From positions 101,703 to 165,702 of the forward strand of contig NZ_PDEP01000010.1 of the NCBI RefSeq assembly GCF_002554705.1: a stretch of 64,000 nucleotides of DNA. The letters are read 5' to 3'. Numbering within the stretch: position 1 is the first letter of the stretch; the number at the start of each line of letters is the position of its first letter. The notes under the pieces were generated by a model. The model was not told the origin of the DNA, made no database searches, and saw only the letters and a list, made by a program, of their open reading frames with translations. Source of the DNA: Longimonas halophila. Lineage in GTDB: Bacteria > Bacteroidota > Rhodothermia > Rhodothermales > Salinibacteraceae. Shown one piece after another: positions 53,906 through 61,647 of this stretch. The translations under genes were made by a program, and so were the position numbers.

Positions 53906-55306
53906 ATGGAATTTGTTGCTCTTGGCGATACCGACGACATCGCCGCCAGTTGTCACTACTTGGGCCTGGACGGCACCGGGCTGTTGTTGGATGCGGGGGT
54001 GGATCCGCGTAAAGATGGGGCCGCCTCGCTCCCCCGCTTCGACCTCGTCCACAACGCCGACGACCGCTTCGTCGATCACGCCTTCGTGACCCACGCCCAT
54101 CACGACCACATGGGCGGGGTGCCGGTGCTCTACCGCGAGTTTCCGCACATCATTACGCACATGACGGACGCTACGAAGCGGCTGCTGGAGTTTTTGCTCC
54201 CGGCCTCGGCCCGATTGCAGGCCCGCCGCGTGCGCGAGGGCAGCACCCAGGCCGATCCCATCTTTACGGAGGCTGAGGTGAAGCCGCTCAGCGATCTGTA
54301 CCTGACGCATCCCCTGCAGAAGCCGTTTAAGGTGACGGGCCTGAAGGGCGATACCGAGGTTACCGCTCAGTTCTACACCGCCGGGCATATCCTGGGCGGC
54401 GTGGGCGTGGAGCTAACGGTGGGCGAAGAGGACGACGCCCCGCGCATCTTCTACACGAGCGATACGAAGCTCACCGCGCAGTCGATTCTGCCGGGCGCGA
54501 ACTACCCCGATAGCACCGATGTGCTCATCCTGGAATCGACCGCTGGGAACGATCCCGAGGCCGCGGCCACCAACCGCGACAAGGAGCTGGCCAAGTTCAC
54601 CGAGGCGCTGCAGACCACGCTCGAACGCGGCGGCACGGCGCTCATCCCCGTCTTTGTGATGGGCCGCGCCCAGGAAACCCTGGCCGTGCTCGACCGCCTG
54701 AAGCGCGAGGGCAAGATTGATGCGGAGGTGCCCATCTACACCGCCGGGTCGATGCGCGCCATTGCGGATCTCTACGACCAGACGCGCACCAGCACGCCCC
54801 GCGTGGATTCGGACTTCCGCGTCTTTGGCGTGGACCAGAAGCGCTTGCCGCGTGGCGAAAAGCGCACCGCCGAAGCGCTCGACGGACCCGCCATCCACGT
54901 GCTTAGCAGCGGTATGATGTTCGAACCCACGCTGTCGAATCGCATCGGGCGTCGCCTGGTCGAAGACCCCGACAACGCGATTCTGATGGTCGGCTACTCG
55001 AAAGAAGGCTCGCCCTCGGCGCGTCTGCTGGAGGCCGCGCAGAGCGGCAACGGCACCGAGGTCGTGCTTAACCCCGAGCAGGGGCCACAGCCCGTCCGCT
55101 GCCTGGTCGACGACTTCCGCTTCTCCGGACACAGCAACCGCGACGAGCTGCTGGAGGTGGTTCGGCGCCTGAACCCGAGCGAAGTCGTGCTCGTCCACGG
55201 CGAACCCGAGGCCCGCACCTGGATGGCCGAGCACATCGCCGAGATCGACGACACGATTACCGTCCACCAGCCCAAAGGCGGCGTGCCCATTGAGTTGGGT
55301 GCGTAG
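53906..55306 (+). CDS. MBL-fold RNA-processing nuclease (beta-CASP)
   Basis: 466 residues from ATG 53906. Metallo-beta-lactamase motif THAHHDHMGG (His63, His65, Asp67, His68), then AGHILGGVGVELT and a beta-CASP region with LILESTAGND, a helical insert, GRAQETLAVLDRLKREG and GMMFEPTLSNRI. The end has FSGHSNRDELLEVVRRLNPSEVVLVHGEP, the C-terminal beta-CASP/RMMBL motif. This is the bacterial/archaeal YSH1-type family that acts as an endo- or exoribonuclease. Terminator follows at 55341. Confidence 0.9.
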   Translation: MEFVALGDTDDIAASCHYLGLDGTGLLLDAGVDPRKDGAASLPRFDLVHNADDRFVDHAFVTHAHHDHMGGVPVLYREFPHIITHMTDATKRLLEFLLPASARLQARRVREGSTQADPIFTEAEVKPLSDLYLTHPLQKPFKVTGLKGDTEVTAQFYTAGHILGGVGVELTVGEEDDAPRIFYTSDTKLTAQSILPGANYPDSTDVLILESTAGNDPEAAATNRDKELAKFTEALQTTLERGGTALIPVFVMGRAQETLAVLDRLKREGKIDAEVPIYTAGSMRAIADLYDQTRTSTPRVDSDFRVFGVDQKRLPRGEKRTAEALDGPAIHVLSSGMMFEPTLSNRIGRRLVEDPDNAILMVGYSKEGSPSARLLEAAQSGNGTEVVLNPEQGPQPVRCLVDDFRFSGHSNRDELLEVVRRLNPSEVVLVHGEPEARTWMAEHIAEIDDTITVHQPKGGVPIELGA

Positions 55307-55340
55307 CACGGGGTACGTGTCACCATTGCACACTGCACAG

Positions 55341-55371
55341 GCCTCTGCCCGTTTGGGGCAGGGGCTTTTTT
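55341..55371 (+). terminator. Intrinsic terminator after the MBL nuclease
   Basis: Stem gcctctgccc / ggggcaggggc around gttt with a T6 run, 34 bp after the stop. Confidence 0.88.
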
Positions 55372-55515
55372 GTGGTTGGGGGATGTTTGCGTGTGGGTTG
55401 CGTGTGGGATATGGGTTTGGTATGTTTTGTGTGGTGAATAGACACGTTATCTATCTTACATGCAGTATTAAACCTGCGTCTGCTCACGAAGTCTTTCCAC
55501 AAAAGATCTTCTTTC

Positions 55516-55809
55516 ATGCCAGCAACTACGAACTTCGACGAATGGCTTGATGACGCTGGACCCCAAGGCTACCAAGAAATATGGGAATTAGCGCAAGCGG
55601 TCAAATCGGGCGGCAATTACGGACGTTTTGCGGGAAAGGGGGCGAACGATAAGACTGTGGTGACTGCCGGTTCAGGACATGAGGCCTTGATTATTGCCTC
55701 GCCAGAGGCTAGAAGTAGGTTTCTGGAAATGGTGCGCGATAGATACTGTAACGAGATGACAATCGAGGGCTATTATGAGTTCAATCGTCAGTTGGAACAA
55801 GATGACTAA
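55516..55809 (+). CDS. Small protein, unknown function
   Basis: 97 residues, lower G+C than most of the window. Starts MPATTNFDEWLDDAGPQGYQ and continues EIWELAQAVKSGGNYGRFAG. The middle is TVVTAGSGHEALIIASPEARS, the end FNRQLEQDD. Predicted mixed helix and strand. No family recognised. It is followed by repeat R5 copy 2 and a HEPN-like gene on the same strand. Confidence 0.5.
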   Translation: MPATTNFDEWLDDAGPQGYQEIWELAQAVKSGGNYGRFAGKGANDKTVVTAGSGHEALIIASPEARSRFLEMVRDRYCNEMTIEGYYEFNRQLEQDD

Positions 55810-55898
55810 TGCATTTGGGGAAGGATAAGGAGTGATGCGATCATAAATGGCAGGCTTAACCACTATATTAGACAACCCAAGTTACAACCTACGGATTT

Positions 55899-55995
55899 TC
55901 ATTTTGAGCGGAGCGGAGTCGAAAAATCTCCTTATCTCAGGTGTAGTGCCCATATTGAAAGAGATTCTTCGTCGCCATGCTCCTCAGAATGACAG
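55899..55995. repeat. Inverted repeat R5, copy 2
   Basis: tcattttgagcgg ... gaaaaatctcc at the left, gagattcttc ... ctcagaatgacag at the right; complementary ends. Same family as 49528-49672. It lies between two A+T-richer genes. Confidence 0.6.
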
Positions 55996-56028
55996 AACTT
56001 GGTTTAGATACCCATATACCGCAAATCA

Positions 56029-56700
56029 ATGAACGTTAAAAGTCAAGTCATAGAAGAACTTGATTCCCTAATCGAAAAGGGAAAAGAGCTCGATGATTCC
56101 TTCTACTCTGCTAAGACGGGTGTCAGGTCCTCCAAGCCGGAATCTGAACATCGTTCCTTTCTGACAGCTTCCCTCGCTGCTATATCAAGAATAGCTGGTC
56201 GAGACAGCGAATATTTTGAATCTGCTCCCAAGCCTGACATGGATTCTAACATCTCATCTGGATGGTCAAAGGGGATCACGATTCCAGCGATGTTAGGCAG
56301 TTTGTCAGCACTTAAGCAGGCAGTTGATTCAGAACTGCTGCAGTCAATTGAAAGTCGTCTCCGGGCAAGCGTGCATGACGACTTTCTTGAGCAGGCAAAA
56401 GAGCTTGAGAAGTCAGGGTATCATGTGGCGGCTGTGGTTCTTGCAAGTGGTGTTTTAGAAAACCATCTCAGGAATCTTTGCAGTGCCAAGGGGCTGAACG
56501 TCAAAGGATCAGGCAGTCTATCAAAATACAACGACCTGCTGAAGGATAATGTCTATCCTCAAACAGTCTGGCGCCGGGTGCAATCAGTTGGTGATGTCCG
56601 TAACCTTGCAGCTCATGGAAAGGGGGATAAAGTGGAGCCTGATGATGTGACTGATTCCATCAACTTTATCAGTCGGTTGCTTGTGGATCACCCCACATGA
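56029..56700 (+). CDS. HEPN-like domain protein
   Basis: 223 residues. The N-terminal half is helical without a clear motif. The C-terminal half has an amphipathic helix pair (LEKSGYHVAAVVLASGVLENHLRNL) and DVRNLAAHGKGDKVEPDDV, i.e. R191-N-L-A-A-H196, the Rx4H pattern of HEPN ribonuclease domains, followed by a final helix SINFISRLLVD. HEPN proteins act as toxins, anti-phage RNases or nucleotide-sensing modules. The lower G+C content supports acquisition. No partner MNT gene is adjacent. The start ATG is just after R5 copy 2. Confidence 0.65.
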   Translation: MNVKSQVIEELDSLIEKGKELDDSFYSAKTGVRSSKPESEHRSFLTASLAAISRIAGRDSEYFESAPKPDMDSNISSGWSKGITIPAMLGSLSALKQAVDSELLQSIESRLRASVHDDFLEQAKELEKSGYHVAAVVLASGVLENHLRNLCSAKGLNVKGSGSLSKYNDLLKDNVYPQTVWRRVQSVGDVRNLAAHGKGDKVEPDDVTDSINFISRLLVDHPT

Positions 56701-56872
56701 GTTACAGGTGTGACACGCTGATCGCTTCGAGAACGCTTCTCCGCGTTTTCCATCGCCGTCCGAAAACCACCTGCGCTGCGTCGAAAAGTTGATACTTACA
56801 TCGCTCATCCATACACTTTGAATCCGTCGCGACTAAACATTCACTTCACTTCATAGAGCCACAGCACCAACT

Positions 56873-57382
56873 ATGTATGTCACATCCGATACCTCCAATC
56901 GCTTCGAGTGCTGGGGCCGTGCTCGGCGCGGACTCCTGCTGCTTGCAGCCGGCCTTGCCCTTGCTGTGCTGACCTCCTCCTGCGCGCTTCTGGGCGACGA
57001 TGGAGACGAGGGCCTCCGTCAGTCGCTACGGAGCAACCAGTTTGTGTGGAATCAAGCCGATCTCTCCAATTACACCTACGACTACCGGTACGGGAGCGCG
57101 TGGGGCGGCCCGCCGCCGGTCACCATTACGGTACGGGCGGATACCGTGCACGCCGTTGTAAACCGCGAAACCGGAGAGCCCCTCGACGAAGCCGAGCACG
57201 ACTTCTTCCCAACCGTCGATGATCTGTTTGACGAACTGCACGAGGCGCTGGACTACGACCAGGCCGATGTCATTTTCGATGCCGAGCTTGGGTATCCGCA
57301 TCGTGCATCGTTCGACCCCTACCGCAACGCCGAAGATGACGCGTTTAGCTACGAAGCCGAGGGGTTGGAGGCCGACGAGTGA
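56873..57382 (+). CDS. DUF6174-like lipoprotein
   Basis: 169 residues. The lipoprotein signal is preceded by a long N-region (ARRGLLLLAAGLALAVLTSSC, lipid Cys about residue 42). The mature sequence NQADLSNYTYDYRYG, then VTITVRADTVHAVVN, TVDDLFDELHEAL and ELGYPHRASFDPYRN is the DUF6174 layout, a short beta-rich domain of unknown function. Start at 56873 is the first ATG in the frame; an internal start would also keep the lipobox. Confidence 0.75.
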   Translation: MYVTSDTSNRFECWGRARRGLLLLAAGLALAVLTSSCALLGDDGDEGLRQSLRSNQFVWNQADLSNYTYDYRYGSAWGGPPPVTITVRADTVHAVVNRETGEPLDEAEHDFFPTVDDLFDELHEALDYDQADVIFDAELGYPHRASFDPYRNAEDDAFSYEAEGLEADE

Positions 57383-57470
57383 GCATTCGCGTGGGCACTC
57401 CGCCGTTGCATCCCGTGTAGCGACAACGAACCTGTCAGCACACGTATTCGAAACCGATTACAACCATCTT

Positions 57471-57896
57471 ATGACCACCGACGACGCGGCGCGGCGCTGG
57501 ATTCGCATAATTGGGTGGGGATTTGTGGTGCTGGGGGTACTGAGCGCCCTTCATACGCTACTGGAATGGATGAACAGCTCGCCAAACACCATCATCATGA
57601 ACGCCAGCTTTTTGCTGTACGCACTGATAGGATATGGCCTGCTCAATCAGCACACCATGGCGCGCATGGGAGCACTGCTGCTGGCTGCGGTTGTGGCCAT
57701 CGGAATGCCCATCGCAGGAGTCGCAATGGTCTCAGACCTCGCCAACCTCGACGTGACGCTATTTGGCCGTGCGGTGACGCCCTCTCCTGTCGTCAAAGGC
57801 ATGCTGGTTGTAGGGGCAACCGCCGTAACGACCGCGGTAGCTGGAGGCGTCGTGTACGTGCTCACCCACGAGCGGGTAGCCCAGCAGTTTGGGTAA
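57471..57896 (+). CDS. Four-helix membrane protein, unknown function
   Basis: 141 residues from ATG 57471; the longer frame from 57219 overlaps the previous gene and is rejected. Four membrane helices are predicted: about 12-32, 43-58, 64-87 and 108-132 (WIRIIGWGFVVLGVLSALHT; MLVVGATAVTTAVAGGVVYV). The family is not recognised. It follows the DUF6174 lipoprotein by 88 bp. Confidence 0.6.
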   Translation: MTTDDAARRWIRIIGWGFVVLGVLSALHTLLEWMNSSPNTIIMNASFLLYALIGYGLLNQHTMARMGALLLAAVVAIGMPIAGVAMVSDLANLDVTLFGRAVTPSPVVKGMLVVGATAVTTAVAGGVVYVLTHERVAQQFG

Positions 57897-57973
57897 TGCC
57901 AAAACACAGGCACAGCGCCCTAAATCAGGACCCAGACAGATAAGCGAATACGAACTCTCTTATCACGCTTAGT

Positions 57974-58085
57974 GCTCTGCCCACCCTCATTGTGATGGTT
58001 GCTCTGCAATCAATCTCCCCAACGAAGCCTGTCATGGTGAGCGGACGGCGAAGCCGGGAGCCGAACCATCTCCTTGGCGTTCGGC
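57974..58085. repeat. Dispersed repeat family R3, copy 2 with insertion
   Basis: Matches 33209-33278 on both sides, but carries a 39-nt insertion at 58027-58065 flanked by cgaa. The insert begins gcctgtcatggtgagcgg. The rest of the 57897-58406 gap shows no gene. Confidence 0.65.
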
Positions 58086-58406
58086 GGGAACTGTTCGGAG
58101 CGCGCACTGCACGTGTCGCCGTCTCGGTTCGACGTGAAGAATGACCGTTGCCATAGCACCAGTCGAGATGGAGACCTGCTTGCAGCGTATGAAAGCACTT
58201 GATGGAGCATGCACGGAATAAGTAGTTTGGAGGATACGTAGGGCATGGATCGGCCCCAACGCATCCCGACAAGCCTGTAGCAGTGCTGCTCTGGTGGACA
58301 TCCCGTCTTGGACGCGTACAATTGGTGTGGTACGTTCACAGGTCTGCGTCAGCTGCACGCGAATCCATACGGGCAGGCAGCCGTCTAATTTCATGTTGCT
58401 GTTTTG

Positions 58407-61385
58407 ATGCCATTTGCCGCTTTCCCCGCCTCCTGTATGGCCGTTTCTGCTCCTACCGATGCCACCGCTGTCGACCGTCCGGCGGCGCGCCCGATGACCG
58501 ATCACCTGCGCGCTACGCTGGCCGAGAACCTGCGTCCGCGCCTGCAAGGCGACCTGCGCACCGATGCGATGTCGCGCGCGCTCTACGCCACCGACGCCAG
58601 CATGTACCAGATGGAGCCGGTGGCCGTCTGCATCCCCAAAACCGTAGCGGATGTGCAGGCGACGCTCGAAGAGGCCCACGCGCTCAGCATTCCCGTGCTG
58701 CCACGCGGGGGCGGGTCGTCGCTGGCCGGGCAGGGCGTAAACACTGCCGTGGTGCTCGACTTCACGCGGCACCTGGATGCGATTGTCGATCTCGATCCCG
58801 CAGCCCAGCAGGCCACCGTGCAGCCGGGCCTGGTGCTCGACCATTTGAACGTGGCTGCAGCGGAGCGCGGCCTCATGGTAGGGCCCGACCCCGCCAGCAG
58901 CAGTCGCGCTACCCTCGGCGGGATGGTCGCCAACAACTCCACGGGCACGCACTCCATTCGCTACGGCAACATGATTCACCATGTGCGCCGCGCCAAAGGT
59001 TTTCTGGCGGACGGCACGCCCGTCACGTTCGAGCCGCTTTCGCATGGCGGCTGGCAGCGCAAAATGCGACAGGACGACCGCGAGGGCACCATCTACCGGA
59101 GCCTTGAGGCGCTGCTCAGCCAGCACGCCGACACCATCCGCCGCGACACGTCCGACCACTGGCGCCGCAACAACGGTTACCGCATCGAGCACCTGCTGGA
59201 TACGGACGAGCGCAACGTGGCGCAGCTCATGGCAGGCAGCGAGGGCACACTTGCGGTGCTGACCGAAGTCACAATCGACCTGGTCGCGAAGCCCGACACG
59301 ACGGTGCTCGGCATTGCATCGTACGACACGCGGCAGCAGGCCCTCGAAGCGGTGACCACGATTCTCGACACCGATCCCGACGCCGTGGAGCTCTTCGACG
59401 GCGTGGCCATTGAGCGGATCCGGGCTACGCCGGGCTACGCCGAGCGCCTTACCTTCATCGACGGCACGCCCGGCGGCGTCCTGATTGTGGAATACGGCGG
59501 GGCCTCCAAAGAGGACCTCGCCCGCAAACTTGACGAACTCGACGCGGTGCTGCCCGAAACCAACGCTCGGGGGCCGGCCCAGCGCATCCAGCACGACGAC
59601 GCCATTGCCAACGTGTGGAGCATCCGCAAGGAGGGGCTTGGCTTGGTGATGGGCGTGGAGGGCGAATACAAGCCGTGGGCGCTCATCGAAGATGCCTCGG
59701 TGCCGGTGGAGCATCTGCCCGCCTACATTGATGAGTTGAGCACGCTGATTGACGAGTTGGATGTGCGCGCGGCCTACTACGCCCATGCCTCGGCAGGCTG
59801 CCTGCATGTGCGTCCGTTTGTGAACACGAAGACCGACGAAGGACTGGAGCAGCTGGATACAATTGCCCACGGCTCGCTGGAGCTGGTGAAGCGCTACGGC
59901 GGCGTGACCTCCTCTGAACATGGCGACGGCATCGTACGCGGCGCGTTGAATCGCGAAATGCTGGGGGACGACCTCTACGCCGTTAACCAGCAGATCAAAT
60001 CCATCTTCGACCCTGAGGGCCTGCTGAATCCGGGGAAGGTGGTGGATGCCCCGCCGCTGACTGAGAACCTCCGCATGGGACCCGACTACAGCACGCGTCC
60101 ACTGCGCACGGCGATGAACTTTGAGAGCGAAGGTGGCTTTTCGCATCTCCTGGAAAAATGCAACGGCAACGGCGCCTGCCGCAAACGCGACCACGGCACC
60201 ATGTGCCCCAGCTTCATGGCCACGCGCGAGGAAGAAGACTCCACCCGCGGACGCGCCAACGCGCTGCGCTCGGCCCTGGCGGGCGATCTGCCCGAAGGCG
60301 CGCTTACCAGCGAGCGCATGTACGAGGTGATGGATCTGTGCATCCAGTGCAAGGCCTGCAAAACCGAGTGCCCCTCAAACGTCGATATGGCGAAGATCAA
60401 GACTGAGTGGCTGCATCAATACTGGCAGGAGCACCGCATGCCGTGGCGCACGTGGCTGTTTGCGCATCAGCCCGAATTTGTGCGCAAGCTGGCAGGCACG
60501 CCGCTGGCCACGGCCATCAACTGGTCGGGCGAGCAGAAGTGGATGCGCAAGGTTGGCGAGTGGATGCTGGGTATCAGCGCCGAGCGCGAGCTGCCGTCGT
60601 TTGCGCGAGAGACGGCCTTCCAGATGGATCTGGAGGCTGCGAATCCGCCCGAGGGGCCTGAAGTCGTGTTCTTCGCGGATACCTTCAACGCCTACCACAC
60701 GCCCGAGGTAGTGCGTGCTGCCGTGCGGTTCTTGCAGCGCACTGGCCACCGCGTGCATCTGGCCCCCGAAGGCGCGTGCTGCGGACGTCCGCTCCTGTCG
60801 AAGGGGCTTGTGACTGAGGCACAACACACCGCGCTCAACACGCTGGAGGCGCTCTACCCGTATGTGGAGCAGGACATTCCGGTTGTGGGGCTGGAGCCGA
60901 GCTGCATCCACACGCTAAGCGACGAGTTTCTGTCGCTGCTGCCGGGTGAGTTGCGCGCCAAGGAGTTGGCCGAGCAGGTGCATCCATTTGAGGGATTCGT
61001 GGCAGAGCGGCTGCGCAGCGGCAAATTGGATGCATCCGAATGGCAGGCACCTGAACACAACGATCTGATTCTGCACGGCCATTGCCACCAGAAAGCGCTG
61101 GTGGGCACCTCAGATACTGAAGCGATCCTGTCGGCAGCGGGATACAACGTGAACACACTCGACACCAGCTGCTGCGGCATGGCGGGCTCGTTTGGCTACG
61201 AGGCCGAGCATCTCGACATCTCGAAACAGATGGCGGAGCGCCGCCTGGCGCCCACCGTGCGCAACGCGTCCGCATCCACCCATGTGGCCGCGCCGGGCTT
61301 TTCGTGCCGCTCGCAGATCAAAGACGTAACGCCGCGCACCGCGCAGCATCCGGCCGTGCTCTTAAACGAGGCGCTGCGTGGGTAA
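58407..61385 (+). CDS. FAD-linked oxidase fused to Fe-S cluster domain (YdiJ/GlcD-GlpC type)
   Basis: 992 residues from ATG 58407 (the ATG at 58437 is an alternative). The N-terminal half is an FAD-binding PCMH/VAO oxidase: VLPRGGGSSLAGQGVNTAVVL, then LMVGPDPASSSRATLGGMVANNSTG. The C-terminal half has two 4Fe-4S motifs, CNGNGACRKRDHGTMCPS and CIQCKACKTECPSNVDM, followed by CCG domains (GACCGRPLLSKG and TSCCGMAGSFGYEAEH). This matches the large D-2-hydroxyacid dehydrogenase (YdiJ/D-2-hydroxyglutarate dehydrogenase) family that feeds electrons from 2-hydroxyacids to the quinone pool. The exact substrate is not determinable. Confidence 0.9.
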   Translation: MPFAAFPASCMAVSAPTDATAVDRPAARPMTDHLRATLAENLRPRLQGDLRTDAMSRALYATDASMYQMEPVAVCIPKTVADVQATLEEAHALSIPVLPRGGGSSLAGQGVNTAVVLDFTRHLDAIVDLDPAAQQATVQPGLVLDHLNVAAAERGLMVGPDPASSSRATLGGMVANNSTGTHSIRYGNMIHHVRRAKGFLADGTPVTFEPLSHGGWQRKMRQDDREGTIYRSLEALLSQHADTIRRDTSDHWRRNNGYRIEHLLDTDERNVAQLMAGSEGTLAVLTEVTIDLVAKPDTTVLGIASYDTRQQALEAVTTILDTDPDAVELFDGVAIERIRATPGYAERLTFIDGTPGGVLIVEYGGASKEDLARKLDELDAVLPETNARGPAQRIQHDDAIANVWSIRKEGLGLVMGVEGEYKPWALIEDASVPVEHLPAYIDELSTLIDELDVRAAYYAHASAGCLHVRPFVNTKTDEGLEQLDTIAHGSLELVKRYGGVTSSEHGDGIVRGALNREMLGDDLYAVNQQIKSIFDPEGLLNPGKVVDAPPLTENLRMGPDYSTRPLRTAMNFESEGGFSHLLEKCNGNGACRKRDHGTMCPSFMATREEEDSTRGRANALRSALAGDLPEGALTSERMYEVMDLCIQCKACKTECPSNVDMAKIKTEWLHQYWQEHRMPWRTWLFAHQPEFVRKLAGTPLATAINWSGEQKWMRKVGEWMLGISAERELPSFARETAFQMDLEAANPPEGPEVVFFADTFNAYHTPEVVRAAVRFLQRTGHRVHLAPEGACCGRPLLSKGLVTEAQHTALNTLEALYPYVEQDIPVVGLEPSCIHTLSDEFLSLLPGELRAKELAEQVHPFEGFVAERLRSGKLDASEWQAPEHNDLILHGHCHQKALVGTSDTEAILSAAGYNVNTLDTSCCGMAGSFGYEAEHLDISKQMAERRLAPTVRNASASTHVAAPGFSCRSQIKDVTPRTAQHPAVLLNEALRG

Positions 61386-61512
61386 GAGCGGTCTGTTTGG
61401 GTTTTGGTTCGACAGCGAGAGCGGGCCTGTAGCCTTGCCACGCTGCTGCTTACTGCTGCGCAGATACGTGGTGACCCCTTGCAGCAGCGTACTGGCGCGC
61501 TGGCACGTCATC

Positions 61513-61553
61513 TGACACGCTCAGGCAACAGATTGACACGCTCAGATAACGGA
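61513..61553. repeat. 21-bp tandem repeat upstream of the beta-helix gene
   Basis: Two copies of tgacacgctcag-(g/a)-(c/t)-aac-(a/g)-ga with 21-bp spacing, about 95 bp before the beta-helix gene start. Possible regulator-binding sites. Confidence 0.45.
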
Positions 61554-61647
61554 CAAGACCGCTGGATTGGATAACATAGGAACGTATTCGTCCGAGTGTT
61601 TAGGGCGACACGACTGAATAGGCTATCTTGGTGACCCCCATTTTGTC

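Noticed and set aside
55847..56032. 61-codon open frame across repeat R5 copy 2
   Set aside because: Overlaps the repeat and the HEPN-like gene start; no protein-like feature.
58032..60194. Minus-strand open frame of 720 codons opposite the FAD/Fe-S dehydrogenase
   Set aside because: Antisense shadow of a high-G+C gene; no recognisable protein motif.
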